Shown here one piece after another: positions 52,099-61,698 of a stretch of 64,000 bases of DNA. A program made the position numbers and the translations under genes. Position 1 is the first letter of the stretch. Each line of letters opens with the position of its first letter. Source of the DNA: Hwanghaeella sp965227365 (GTDB lineage Bacteria > Pseudomonadota > Alphaproteobacteria > UBA8366 > Aestuariispiraceae); assembly GCF_965227365.1 (NCBI RefSeq), contig NZ_OZ245754.1, positions 868,001 to 932,000 of the forward strand, in the 5' to 3' direction. The notes under the pieces were generated by a model. It was not told the origin of the DNA, made no database searches, and was given only the letters and a program-made list of their open reading frames with translations.

Positions 52099-52809
52099 TC
52101 AGCGGCCGGTCTTTTCCCGCCACGCGGCGAAGTCGATCTTGGTTTGTTCATGGGTGGGCGGGTAAAGCCCGATGATGGACCGGCCCTCCATCACCTTTTC
52201 CGTGACGAAATCTTCGAAAGCGGTCATTTCATGGGCTTCGTCGGCGATCTCGTCCGCTATATCGGCGGGGATGACGACCACGCCCTCACCGTCGCCGACG
52301 ACGATGTCGCCGGGAAAGACGGGCACGCCGCCGCAACCGATCGGCAGATTGAAATCGATCGCCTGATGCAGCGTCAGATTGGTCGGAGAAGACGGACGCT
52401 GCTGGTAGGCGGGAATGTCGAGCGTGCCGACCGTCGGGCTGTCCCGGAACCCGCCATCGGTCACGATCCCGGCGCCGCCGCGTTTCATCAGTCGGCGGAT
52501 CAGGATGTCCCCGGCCGAGGCGGCGCGCGCATCCTGCCGGCTGTCGATCACCATGACATGACCTTCCGGGCATTGTTCAATGGCGGCGCGTTGCGGATGA
52601 TCCGGATTCTGGAAGACCGTGATCGGATTCAGATCCTCGCGCGCGGGGATATAGCGCAGCGTGAAGGCGGGCCCGACCATGTTCCGCCCCTTGGGCGTGA
52701 TCGGCCGCACGTTCTGAATGAAGACGTTGCGCAGACCGCGTTTGAACAGAGCGGTGGTCAGCGTCGCGCAGGAGACGGCGGAGAGTTTTTCGCGGGTTTC
52801 TGGTTTCAT
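52099..52809 (-). CDS. RraA family protein, probable 4-carboxy/4-hydroxy-2-oxoacid aldolase
   Basis: 236 residues. The signature GGAGIVTDGGFRDSPT (Arg and Asp of the metal-pyruvate enolate site), GDIVVGDGEGVVVIPAD and a C-terminal EKTGR. Despite the name, members of this size are usually aldolases or decarboxylases for 2-oxo acids. It follows the IlvD/Edd dehydratase by 42 bp, so it could split or tautomerise its product. Confidence 0.87.
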   Translation of the reverse strand: MKPETREKLSAVSCATLTTALFKRGLRNVFIQNVRPITPKGRNMVGPAFTLRYIPAREDLNPITVFQNPDHPQRAAIEQCPEGHVMVIDSRQDARAASAGDILIRRLMKRGGAGIVTDGGFRDSPTVGTLDIPAYQQRPSSPTNLTLHQAIDFNLPIGCGGVPVFPGDIVVGDGEGVVVIPADIADEIADEAHEMTAFEDFVTEKVMEGRSIIGLYPPTHEQTKIDFAAWREKTGR

Positions 52810-52851
52810 GGGTCTTTTCCCTGTTTTCGATGTTCGCGGTAAAGGTGGGGC

Positions 52852-54582
52852 CTAGAAGATATCCGGTTCCGGTACCGGTTCTCCGAACTTCGTTTCCAGG
52901 AAATCGAAGTCGCAACCTTCATCGGCCTGTTTCACGTGTTTGGCGAAGATATGACCGTATCCGCGCCCGTAATAAGGTTTCGGCGCGACCCAGGCGGCCC
53001 GGCGCCGGGCAAGTTCGTCCTCGTCTACCAGCATGTCGATCGACCGGCTGGGAACGTCGACCCGGATGATATCCCCTGTTTTCAAGAAGGCCAGAGGGCC
53101 GCCGATATGGGATTCCGGCGCCACATGCAGGATGCAGGCGCCATAGCTGGTGCCGCTCATCCGCGCATCGGAAATCCTGAGCATGTCGCGCACGCCCTTT
53201 TTGACCAGTTTTGTCGGGATCGGCAGCATCCCCCATTCCGGCATGCCTGGGCCGCCTTGCGGACCGGCGTTTCGCAGGACGAGAATGTCGCTTTCCGTCA
53301 CGTCCAGGTCCGGGTCGTCGACGGCTTTTTTCATTTCGGGATAGCTGTCGAAGACGATGGCCCGTCCTTCATGGACCTGAAGATGCGGGGCGCAGGCCGA
53401 GGGTTTGATGACGCAGCCGTTGGGCGCCAGATTGCCTTTCAGTACCGCCAGCGCGCCTTCGGGGTAGACCGGGTTGCTCATCGGCCGGATGACGTCGTCG
53501 TTGATGACTTCGGCGCCTTCCAGGCCTTCGCCCAATGTGATGCCGGCCACGGTCTTCGCGGTCAGGTCCAGCTTGTCGCCAAGCGAGGCCATCAGGGCCC
53601 TGATGCCGCCGGCGTAATAGAAATCTTCCATCAGGTATTTCGCGCCGCTCGGCCGAACATTTGCCAGAACCGGCGTCGTACGGCCCAAGGCGTCCAGATC
53701 GTCCATGGTGAAGTCCACAGCCGCCCGGCGCGCCATGGCGACCAGATGGATGATGGCGTTGGTGGAACAGCCCATTGTCATGGCGACGACACCGGCATTG
53801 CGGATGGCGGCGGGGGTCAGGATTTCCGACGGGACCAGATCTTCCCACACCATCTCGACGGCGCGCCGGCCGACCTGGGTCGACATCCGGATATGGTTCG
53901 CATCGGCGGCCGGTATGGAACTGGCTCCCGGCAAGGTCAGGCCCATTGCCTCGGCGATGGCTGTCATGGTCGAGGCCGTTCCCATCGTCATGCAATGTCC
54001 GTAGGACCGGGCGATGCCGCCCTCGATGCCGACCCATTCCTTGTCGGAGATATTGCCGGCGCGGCGTTCGTCCCAATACTTCCAGGCATCGGAGCCCGAG
54101 CCCAGATATTCGCCTTTGTAGTTCCCGCGCAGCATAGGCCCGGCCGGAAGATAGATGCATGGAAGGCCGGCGCTGATCGCCCCCAGAACAAGGCCCGGCG
54201 TGGTCTTGTCGCAACCGCCCATCAGCACCGCCGCGTCGGCCGGGTGGCAGCGGAGCAATTCCTCCGTCTCCATCGCGAGCATGTTCCGGTACAGCATCGT
54301 GGTCGGTTTCACGAGGCTTTCGGACAGGGACAGGGCGGGCAGTTCCATCGGGAAGCCGCCGGCCTGCAACACCCCGCGTTTTACATCTTCCACCCGTTGC
54401 TTGAAATGGGCGTGACAGGGCTGGGCGTCGGACCAGGTGTTGATGATCGCGATGACCGGCCGTCCCGCCCAGTCTTCCGGGTCATATCCCATCTGCATCA
54501 TGCGGGATCGATGACCGAATGACCTGAGGTCGTCGGGCGCAAACCACCGTGCGCTGCGGAGCGTTTCTTTGGTTTTTGCCAT
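52852..54582 (-). CDS. IlvD/Edd family dehydratase, sugar-acid type
   Basis: 576 residues from the ATG at 54582 (GGAGGAAA upstream). Three Fe-S ligands as in L-arabinonate dehydratase: NTWSDAQPCHAHF (C56), MGGCDKTTPG (C124) and ARSYGHCMTMG (C197). The ISDARMSGTSYGACILH motif carries the catalytic Ser. It dehydrates an aldonic acid to a 2-keto-3-deoxy acid. With the RraA-type protein and a keto-acid importer it points to sugar-acid catabolism; housekeeping IlvD is less likely from the context and the short N-terminal motif. Confidence 0.9.
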   Translation of the reverse strand: MAKTKETLRSARWFAPDDLRSFGHRSRMMQMGYDPEDWAGRPVIAIINTWSDAQPCHAHFKQRVEDVKRGVLQAGGFPMELPALSLSESLVKPTTMLYRNMLAMETEELLRCHPADAAVLMGGCDKTTPGLVLGAISAGLPCIYLPAGPMLRGNYKGEYLGSGSDAWKYWDERRAGNISDKEWVGIEGGIARSYGHCMTMGTASTMTAIAEAMGLTLPGASSIPAADANHIRMSTQVGRRAVEMVWEDLVPSEILTPAAIRNAGVVAMTMGCSTNAIIHLVAMARRAAVDFTMDDLDALGRTTPVLANVRPSGAKYLMEDFYYAGGIRALMASLGDKLDLTAKTVAGITLGEGLEGAEVINDDVIRPMSNPVYPEGALAVLKGNLAPNGCVIKPSACAPHLQVHEGRAIVFDSYPEMKKAVDDPDLDVTESDILVLRNAGPQGGPGMPEWGMLPIPTKLVKKGVRDMLRISDARMSGTSYGACILHVAPESHIGGPLAFLKTGDIIRVDVPSRSIDMLVDEDELARRRAAWVAPKPYYGRGYGHIFAKHVKQADEGCDFDFLETKFGEPVPEPDIF

Positions 54583-54808
54583 GCCGGTATTTCCTCCCAA
54601 GAACGGTAACTGCCGGTTTGTCCAGTTTTGAATGCAAGCCCGGGCAATCGTTGCCGATTCTGTTCCAGGAACCAGCCTAGAGTCAGAGTTTATAGGATTT
54701 TACGATATTAATATATTAGTTTTAACTCGGCAATCTCATGTGTATGGTGAGTTCGGTTGATTGCTTTGCGGGCAAACAAGTTTCCAACAAGAAGCCGGTG
54801 AACAGATT

Positions 54809-55519
54809 ATGAATTCCAGCGGTAAACGATGGATCGGTGACAAAAGAACACCCCTTGCCGACCAAGTCTATGCGGACTTGCGTAAACGCATCGTTTCTCT
54901 GGAACTTTCTCCCAGCAGTAGTCTTTCACGCCAGGAACTCTCCGCCTATTACGGGGTCAGCCAGACACCGTTGCGCGATGCCATTCAGCGGCTCGAAGCC
55001 GAGGGGCTCCTGGACATTTTTCCGCAGTCGAAGACGGTCGTTACGATGATTGATGACCGGTTGGTGCGGGAATGCCAGTTCCTGCGCACGGCGTTGGAGA
55101 CGGAAATCGTCGCCTTGCTCGCCGCCGATCCGGACAAGAGCAAGATCGAAAGCGCGCAGGAAAGCCTGGCGCGCATGGAATGGGTCTTGGCCCGGGATCG
55201 CGAATTGGAGGAATTCGAACGCCTCGACAAACAATTCCATCGCGGCTTGTTCGTCGCCGCCGATAAACAGGGACTGCACGACCTCGTGGAATCCCGCAGC
55301 GGTCCGCTTGATCGCCTACGCAGGCTCCACCTGCATGCACAGGGCGAGCGGAAGCCGGAAAAGGTCATCGCGGATCATAACAAGATCATCGAGATGATCC
55401 GGGAGTCGAAGGTTGAGGAAGCAAAGGATGCAATGCGGGAGCATTTGTCCGGAACGCTCGCTCGATTGGAAACCTTGAAGCAGTTGTTCCCCGACCACTT
55501 CCCGGTGCCCGGGGAGTAG
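54809..55519 (+). CDS. GntR family regulator (FCD type, metal site complete)
   Basis: 236 residues from the ATG at 54809. HTH about 14-80 (QELSAYYGVSQTPLRDAIQRLEAEG). The FCD ligands are all present: LDKQFHRGL (D140, H144), ADHNKI (H190) and REHLSG (H212), unlike the regulator at 9143. Divergent from the IlvD/Edd dehydratase across 226 bp with an AT-rich ATATTAATATATTA core (54706-54719), so it likely represses that operon. Confidence 0.88.
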   Translation: MNSSGKRWIGDKRTPLADQVYADLRKRIVSLELSPSSSLSRQELSAYYGVSQTPLRDAIQRLEAEGLLDIFPQSKTVVTMIDDRLVRECQFLRTALETEIVALLAADPDKSKIESAQESLARMEWVLARDRELEEFERLDKQFHRGLFVAADKQGLHDLVESRSGPLDRLRRLHLHAQGERKPEKVIADHNKIIEMIRESKVEEAKDAMREHLSGTLARLETLKQLFPDHFPVPGE

Positions 55520-55634
55520 GATCGGACCGGACGCGACAAAGCCCCCATCATCGTCATCGCGCTGCCGTCGTTGCCGACCCACCGGACGGCGTTTGCCGCG
55601 GCGTCCCTTATCGGGTTTTCCCCTGTATGCGCGA

Positions 55635-55865
55635 TTACCCGATATCGTCAGGGTTCATCGGGTCGCGCGTTGCCCGTTCGCCAGGCTTGTACACCACGAG
55701 CACAACCGCCACTGCGACGGCGGCTATTCCCATCACAATGAATTGGAAGGGAACGAAGCTCTTTACATGCATCTGGTTGATACCGAGCACCGCCAGACCG
55801 ACAATGATGGCCGCCGCGAGGATCCAATAGACCGGTCGGCCGATGAAGAGGTTGGACAGTTTCAT
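55635..55865 (-). CDS. Small two-helix membrane protein linked to TAXI-TRAP permease
   Basis: 76 residues. ATG at 55865 overlaps the permease stop (ATGA), so it is translationally coupled. Helices at about 12-30 and 42-62, then a charged tail (KPGERATRDPMNPDDIG). I do not know a named family. The strict coupling suggests it is part of the importer, perhaps a third membrane subunit. Confidence 0.78.
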   Translation of the reverse strand: MKLSNLFIGRPVYWILAAAIIVGLAVLGINQMHVKSFVPFQFIVMGIAAVAVAVVLVVYKPGERATRDPMNPDDIG

Positions 55866-57874
55866 CGTGCTGCCTCCGAAACCATGCGTTGACGCGCGAT
55901 CGTGAATGCGATGACAGCGGCGACGCCCACCGACGGCAGGATGAACCCGGGCAGGCCCGGAACCACTTCTTCGGTAAGCGGCATCAATGCCATCAGGGAA
56001 AAGACGGCGAGAACGATCCGGATGACGCCGTTGATCGGTCCCCTGAACCAGCCTTCCAACACGACCGAGAGACCCCAAAGGCTGATAAAGGCCATGATGC
56101 CGGACACGGCGGTCAACCACAGCGGGCCTTCGAACAGCAGGGCTGGGTTATAGACGAAGGCGAAGGGCACAAGGTATTTGGCGATACCGATCCGCGCGGA
56201 TTCGACCGCCGTCTCCATCGGCCTGGACCCGGCGATCGCGGCTGCGGCGAAGGAGGCCAGCGCGACAGGCGGGGTGATCGTCGAGACGACACCGAAATAG
56301 AAGGCGAACATATGTGCCGCCATCGGTTCCACCTTCATCTGGATCAGCGAGGGGACGATCAGCGCGGCGACCGTGATATAGACCGCCGTCGTGGTCATCC
56401 CCATGCCTAGGATGATGGCGGCGATACCGGTCAGGATCAGAAGGAAAAGCAGGTTGCCGTCGGCGAGATTGATGACCTCGTTGGTGAACTTCAACCCCAG
56501 GCCGGACACGAAGATCGACCCGATGATGATGCCGGCGCAACCACAGGCGACGGTGACCGGCATGGCCGCCCGTACACCGGATTCGAGGGCCGCGAGCAGG
56601 TCGACCGGGCTCATTCGTGTCAACGGATCGCGGAAGCTCAGCGCCACCAGCGCGACGATCGCCCAGAAGGCCGACATCATCGGCGAGTAGCCCATGCCGA
56701 GCAGAGCGAGCAGAACGCCAAGGGTGAGCAATTGGTGCCAGCCGTGTTTCAACACGTGCCAGACCTTGGGAAGGGTGCGGCGGTCGAGGCGTTTGATGCC
56801 GTCCTTCTCCGCCTCGATATCGACCATGAAGTAGATCGTCGCGAAATACAGCAGCGTCGGGATGATCGCGGCGATTATGACCGTGAAATAGCTGACGCGC
56901 ATGAATTCGGCGATGATGAAGGCGGCAGCCCCCATGATCGGCGGTGTGATCTGCCCGCCGGAGGAAGCGCAAGCCTCCACCGCACCGGCGAATTTCGACC
57001 GGTACCCCAGTTTCTTCATCAGCGGGATGGTGAAGGACCCGGTGGTCACCACATTCGCGACGGCGGACCCGGAAACGGTTCCCAGAAAGGCACTGGCGAC
57101 GACCGATGCCTTGGCCGGGCCGCCGGTCCGATGGCCGGTCAGCGAGATGGCAAGGTCGATAAACATGCGCCCGGCACCGGTCCGGATAAGAATAGCGCCG
57201 AAGATGATGAACAGGACGATATAGGTCGCAGCGACCGAGATCGGGATGCCGAAAATGCCTTCCGACCGGATGAAGACGATATCCATGTATTTCCGGAAAG
57301 AGGTCGGCGGCCCGTAGAGGAAGCCGAAGAAATAGTTGGCGTAGAGCGTGTGGACGACAAAGAACAGCGTCACCAGCACCATGGGGATGCCGACCGCGCG
57401 CCGGGTCGTTTCCAGCACAAGGGCAATCAGTAGTGAGCCGACCCAAAGGTCGGATGGTATGAGTGCACCCTCGCGCTGGTTGAAGGCATCAAGGTCGTAG
57501 AGCGTGTAGATCTGAATGCCGACGATGGCGACGACCAGCACCAGGTCCAGCGCGAAAAGTCCCCATTGCAGCAGGCTGGCCGGTCGGTCGGACCATTTTT
57601 TCCTGCCGAGCGGATAGAGCAGGACGGCGAGCACCATCATGCCGGTCAAATGAGTGGATCGGAACGCCCGCGATTCCGGCGTGCCGAAAACCGCGACGAA
57701 CAGGTGGAAAAGCGCCAGGGCGATCGCCACGGCAGAGACGATGACGGCGAGCCATTTGATGACGTCGAAGCCGCGCTGCATCAGCGCGGTTTCCAAGACT
57801 GAATACTCCCGGACCTCGTCGTAGTGAAGCGATTCCGTTTTTGAGTCGGGCGCTGTGCTGGTCGTATCGGTCAT
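55862..57874 (-). CDS. Fused TRAP permease (4TM/12TM, TAXI type)
   Basis: 670 residues. An N-terminal four-helix DctQ-like part (about 30-200) is fused to a DctM-like part (about 200-640) with GSAVANVVTTGSFTIPLMKKLGY, EACASSGGQITPPIMGAAAFI and MTTTAVYITVAALIVPSLI. Works with the TAXI binding protein upstream. A gap of 153 bp with a long hairpin separates them. Confidence 0.92.
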   Translation of the reverse strand: MTDTTSTAPDSKTESLHYDEVREYSVLETALMQRGFDVIKWLAVIVSAVAIALALFHLFVAVFGTPESRAFRSTHLTGMMVLAVLLYPLGRKKWSDRPASLLQWGLFALDLVLVVAIVGIQIYTLYDLDAFNQREGALIPSDLWVGSLLIALVLETTRRAVGIPMVLVTLFFVVHTLYANYFFGFLYGPPTSFRKYMDIVFIRSEGIFGIPISVAATYIVLFIIFGAILIRTGAGRMFIDLAISLTGHRTGGPAKASVVASAFLGTVSGSAVANVVTTGSFTIPLMKKLGYRSKFAGAVEACASSGGQITPPIMGAAAFIIAEFMRVSYFTVIIAAIIPTLLYFATIYFMVDIEAEKDGIKRLDRRTLPKVWHVLKHGWHQLLTLGVLLALLGMGYSPMMSAFWAIVALVALSFRDPLTRMSPVDLLAALESGVRAAMPVTVACGCAGIIIGSIFVSGLGLKFTNEVINLADGNLLFLLILTGIAAIILGMGMTTTAVYITVAALIVPSLIQMKVEPMAAHMFAFYFGVVSTITPPVALASFAAAAIAGSRPMETAVESARIGIAKYLVPFAFVYNPALLFEGPLWLTAVSGIMAFISLWGLSVVLEGWFRGPINGVIRIVLAVFSLMALMPLTEEVVPGLPGFILPSVGVAAVIAFTIARQRMVSEAAR

Positions 57875-57965
57875 GGCGGGTCAAACTTTGCGTCGCAAAT
57901 GGCCAGGAACGGATTCCGGCCGCAATGTCGGAAAATCGGTGAAATAAGCGTGATGCTTGAAGGCG

Positions 57966-57998
57966 AAAGGTTCCGGGGCCAAAAGCCCCGGAACCTTT
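57966..57998 (-). terminator. Strong intercistronic hairpin between TAXI binding protein and permease
   Basis: AAAGGTTCCGGGGC and GCCCCGGAACCTTT form a perfect 14-bp stem with a 5-base loop, 29 bases after the binding-protein stop. In the reading direction it ends in TTT only, so it probably stops part of the transcripts and protects the rest. Confidence 0.78.
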
Positions 57999-58027
57999 CC
58001 TGCACGTCAAGAAAGTGCCGGGTCGGC

Positions 58028-58990
58028 TTACTTTACGCCTTTTTCGTCATAGTAACGCTTGGCACCCGGATGAACGTCCAGGGCTGCGCCGAGCAGGGCG
58101 TTTTCCAGTTTCACCGTGTTCCAAACGTCCTTCACCTGGGCCAGATCGGCGTGGTGATCCCAAAGGGCCTTGGTGATTTCGTAAACGACATCATCCGGAA
58201 CGTCCGCGTTCACCACCATGATGGTGACGGCGCCCAGGGTCGGGACCGAGTTGCCTTCGAGCGACTTGTACTGCTCGTTCGTCAGGTTGACCTGGATGTA
58301 GCCGGGGTTTTCCTTCCGGATATCGTCCAACACGGCTTGATCGACCGGCAGGAAGCGGATGCCCGGGCTGAATTCAAGGTCCAGGAAGGTGGCCTGCGGG
58401 AAGCTGGTCAGCGCGGTGTAGGCGTCGATATGTCCGTCCTTCATCAGCGAGACGGAGTCGGAATATCCGACATGATGCACCGTGCCGCCGGCATTCTTCA
58501 CATCGTCGACCGTGTAGCCGTACTTGCTGAAGATCAACTGCGCCGCGGCATAGCCGGACCAGGTCAGCTTGCCCGGGCTGAGGTTCTTGTCCTTCAGGTC
58601 CCCGTAACCCTGGATGCTGGAATCCTTCGGAACAGCCGTCTGGATCGCGGCGGGATAGAGGGTGGCGAGGTGGCGGATATTCGGGTTGGCAGCCTTGAAG
58701 ACCGGGGCATTGCCCTTCAGGCCGTCATAGGCGGTATGGCCATAGGTCCAGCCGATTTCCGCTTCCTTGTTGTTGACGTCCAACACGTTGCCGACGCCGC
58801 CGCCGGGACCGTTGGAAACCGCGATGCCTTCAATGTTGCTGAAGATCTCGGCCATCTTGGCGCCCAGCGGGTACCAGCTGCCGCCGGAGGGGCCCGACGC
58901 GATGCGAATGAATTCGTCCGCCTGGGCGGCGACGTTGCCGGCCAGCACCAGCGGTGCGGACAGCATGAGAGCTTGGATGAACTTCTTCAT
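58028..58990 (-). CDS. TAXI family TRAP substrate-binding protein
   Basis: 320 residues from the ATG at 58990 (GGGAGGGAAC). Signal peptide to AAQA (about 24). Mature: FIRIASGPSGGSWYPLGAKMAEIF (the TAXI N-terminal motif), GPGGGVGNVLDVN, and HVGYSDSVSLMKDGHIDAYTALT. Binds a small acid for the fused permease. Confidence 0.92.
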   Translation of the reverse strand: MKKFIQALMLSAPLVLAGNVAAQADEFIRIASGPSGGSWYPLGAKMAEIFSNIEGIAVSNGPGGGVGNVLDVNNKEAEIGWTYGHTAYDGLKGNAPVFKAANPNIRHLATLYPAAIQTAVPKDSSIQGYGDLKDKNLSPGKLTWSGYAAAQLIFSKYGYTVDDVKNAGGTVHHVGYSDSVSLMKDGHIDAYTALTSFPQATFLDLEFSPGIRFLPVDQAVLDDIRKENPGYIQVNLTNEQYKSLEGNSVPTLGAVTIMVVNADVPDDVVYEITKALWDHHADLAQVKDVWNTVKLENALLGAALDVHPGAKRYYDEKGVK

Positions 58991-59192
58991 TAGGTTCCCT
59001 CCCTTGGGATGTCTGAGTTGTTCGGATTTTTTGGCTATCCGCATTTTTTGGAGCCTGTTTCCATCGCGGCCGGCCCTGGGTCGAAAGTGTAAGTGGCGGT
59101 CACGCACGCTGTCAATTTAGTGAACGTGGATTCACCGGGAACATCACTTTTGTCCGAAGTGCCAAATGTTCGGACATTATCGGGCACTTCCC

Positions 59193-60899
59193 TTATTCGT
59201 TCGCGCCGGACATGTGGCGTGCCGCGATATAGCCGAAAGTCACGGCCGGGCCGAGGGTGATCCCGCCGCCCGGATAATTGCCGCCCATAATGCTGGCGGC
59301 ATCGTTCCCGGCGGCATAGAGACCGGGGATCGGCCGGCCGCCCTGGTCCAGGACCTGGGCGTTTTCATTGCAGCGCAGTCCCGCATAGGTGCCCAGATCC
59401 CCCATCACCAGTTTCACCGCGTAATACGGCCCGGTCTCGATCGGCGCGACGCAGGGATTGGGTTTGTGTTCAGGGTCGCCCAGCGACCGGTTGTAGGCCG
59501 TGCTGCCACGGCCGAATTCCGGGTCTTCGCCCTTGCGGGCGGGACCGTTGAAGGCCTCGACCGTCTTGGTCAGTTGCGCCGGATCGGCGCCGATCTGCGC
59601 GGCCAGCTCCGCCACTGTCTTGCCGCGGAACAGGTAACCTTTCTTGATGTGGTGCTCGTAGGGCACAGGGGCGGGTTTTACGAAGCCCAACCCGTATTTC
59701 CGCAAGGTGCGATGATCGCAGATGAAAAAGGCGCAAATCTCGCCACCTTCTTCGCCGCATCGTTTCGTCATCGACTGGCCGAAATCGTGATAGCTGTTGG
59801 CTTCGTTGCAGAAACGGCGGCCGGACCGCGTGACGGCGATGACGCCGGGTTTGGAGCGGTCGACGAAATGCGGGAATGTCCCCAATGTGCCGTCCGGGCG
59901 GACCGGCCGCGAGATTGGCACCCAGGCGGCCGAATTCGGCAAAGTGTCGTCGACGGTCGCGCCGATTTCCTCGCCAAGCCGCAATCCGTCGCCGGTATTG
60001 CCGGGGGGGGCGGGGGAGGCATGTTCGTGACCGCTTCGGGCATGCGGGAAGAGTTCCTTGCGACGCACCGGATCCTGCGGAAAGCCGCCGGCGGCAAGCA
60101 CGACACCCTTCGCGGCGCGAACTTCCACGGTTCCCGTTACGGTATGGACGACGGCGCCGGCGATCCGGCCCTTGTCGTCTTTCACCAATTGGCGGACCGG
60201 CGCGCGCGTCCAGATCTCACCGCCCTTGTCAAAAAGCGACTTGGCCAGCCGCGCAACCAACGCGTTGCCGTTCATCAGGCGCATGGACCGGCCGTGGAAC
60301 AGCAGGTCGCGGCCGAACTTCAAAAGCAGCTTGGCGACGAAGAAGGCCGAGATGGGCGATCGGGTAACGTTGAAGAAGTGCAGTAGTTCCTTGCCGGTGC
60401 CGATCATCATGCCGACGAAGGTGATTTCGGCCAGCGGCGGGCGCAGCCGCTTGATCTCCGGTCCCAGTTCACGGCCGTCGAACGGCCGTGCGACGATAGA
60501 ACGGCCCGCATCCATGCCGCCCGGCGCGGTTGGATGATAATCCGCGAAAGTGGGGCCCAGATCGAACTGCAGGCTGGTCTTCTGTTCGAAGAAATCGACC
60601 GCCTTGGGCCCCGCCTCCAGAAACGCCTGTACGCGCGCCTCGTCGTAATGATCGCCGGTCTCGTGTTTCAGATAGGTGGTCGCCTTCTCGACGCTGTCAT
60701 CGATGCCGGCGCGTTTTGCCGGGGCGTTGCACGGGATCCACATCCAGCCGCCGGACCGGGCCGAGGTGCCGCCGAAGACGGGTTCCTTTTCGACGACCAG
60801 AACCTTCAGCCCGCGATGCGCCGCACTGACCGCGGACGCCAAGCCGCCCGCGCCGGACCCGACAACAAGAACATCGCAGTCATAGGATTTGGCTGCCAT
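59193..60899 (-). CDS. FAD-binding dehydrogenase (fumarate-reductase/3-ketosteroid-dehydrogenase flavoprotein type)
   Basis: 568 residues from the ATG at 60899. FAD motif DVLVVGSGAGGLASAVSAAHRG near the N-terminus, GGTSARSGGWMWIP, and the C-terminal GNDAASIMGGNYPGGGITLGPA FAD loop. Members dehydrogenate steroid-like or small carbonyl compounds or reduce fumarate analogues. It is 202 bp upstream of the TAXI operon in the same direction. Confidence 0.88.
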   Translation of the reverse strand: MAAKSYDCDVLVVGSGAGGLASAVSAAHRGLKVLVVEKEPVFGGTSARSGGWMWIPCNAPAKRAGIDDSVEKATTYLKHETGDHYDEARVQAFLEAGPKAVDFFEQKTSLQFDLGPTFADYHPTAPGGMDAGRSIVARPFDGRELGPEIKRLRPPLAEITFVGMMIGTGKELLHFFNVTRSPISAFFVAKLLLKFGRDLLFHGRSMRLMNGNALVARLAKSLFDKGGEIWTRAPVRQLVKDDKGRIAGAVVHTVTGTVEVRAAKGVVLAAGGFPQDPVRRKELFPHARSGHEHASPAPPGNTGDGLRLGEEIGATVDDTLPNSAAWVPISRPVRPDGTLGTFPHFVDRSKPGVIAVTRSGRRFCNEANSYHDFGQSMTKRCGEEGGEICAFFICDHRTLRKYGLGFVKPAPVPYEHHIKKGYLFRGKTVAELAAQIGADPAQLTKTVEAFNGPARKGEDPEFGRGSTAYNRSLGDPEHKPNPCVAPIETGPYYAVKLVMGDLGTYAGLRCNENAQVLDQGGRPIPGLYAAGNDAASIMGGNYPGGGITLGPAVTFGYIAARHMSGANE

Positions 60900-61092
60900 T
60901 ACCGATTCCACCCCCGAATTTTTGCGCCTAGTCCGGAAAGCCGGACCGGGTCATGCCTTTGTTGACCGCAGTGCAGCACGGGGACAATGCGGCTTGCAAG
61001 ACGGCCTCGATGCGGATCCAGGGGACCGGCAGGGCCGGGCTTGCCGCCTGTCCGCGGCGCCGCCATTCTGCAGGCGGCGGAAAACCGGGGGT

Positions 61093-61698
61093 ATGGGGAT
61101 GATGACGGTCGGCTTGGTGATATTCGATGGCTTCACGGATATAGATCTTTTCCTGCATTGGGACCTATTGAACCGGCCTGTCACCATGTTCCCGGATCTC
61201 GTGCCGGGCGGGTGGTCGGTGAAGATACTCGGTACCGCGTCGATGCATGTTTCCGCCGCCGGTCTGGAAACGAAGACGCATGGGCTGATCGGGGAGGCGC
61301 GTGGCTGCGACGCGGTCATCCATGTCAGCGGGCCAATGACGCGGAAACTGATGAAGGATACCGAATATCTTGAGACGCTCGCGCTCGACCCGGCCCGGCA
61401 ACTGGTCGGGTCGCAATGTTCGGGCGCCCTGATCCTGGCGGCGAGTGGTTTCCTGACCGGGCGGACGGCGACCACCTACCCGACCGCGGTCGGTCATCTG
61501 CGGGACTTTGGCGCGGTGCCGGTCGAGGAGCCCTTCGTGCTGCATGACGGCGACAACATCGCCACCGCGGCCGGTTGTCTCGCCGGCGTTGACCTGTCCC
61601 GCTGGATACTGACACGCCTGATCGACGCCGAGGCTGCGGACAGATGTATCGCTTCCGCCAGCGCGATCGGCGAAGGCCTGAATTTTCCTAAACCGTAA
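61093..61698 (+). CDS. DJ-1/PfpI family protein
   Basis: 201 residues from 61093 (ATGs at 61099 and 61102 are also possible). Nucleophile elbow VGSQCSGALILAASGFL and GLVIFDGFTDIDLFLHWD at the start. Isonitrile-hydratase-like. Divergent from the flavin dehydrogenase. Its last 11 bases overlap the convergent SDR gene. Confidence 0.82.
   Translation: MGMMTVGLVIFDGFTDIDLFLHWDLLNRPVTMFPDLVPGGWSVKILGTASMHVSAAGLETKTHGLIGEARGCDAVIHVSGPMTRKLMKDTEYLETLALDPARQLVGSQCSGALILAASGFLTGRTATTYPTAVGHLRDFGAVPVEEPFVLHDGDNIATAAGCLAGVDLSRWILTRLIDAEAADRCIASASAIGEGLNFPKP

Noticed and set aside
52936..54522. A 528-codon open frame on the plus strand
   Set aside because: It is a mirror frame of the dehydratase gene; its translation has no family features and an unlikely composition (rich in His, Arg and Gly).
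54700..54720. Palindromic ATATTAATAT near the second GntR gene
   Set aside because: AT-rich and without the 7-base spacer pattern; could be a promoter element, so I mention it only in the gene entry.
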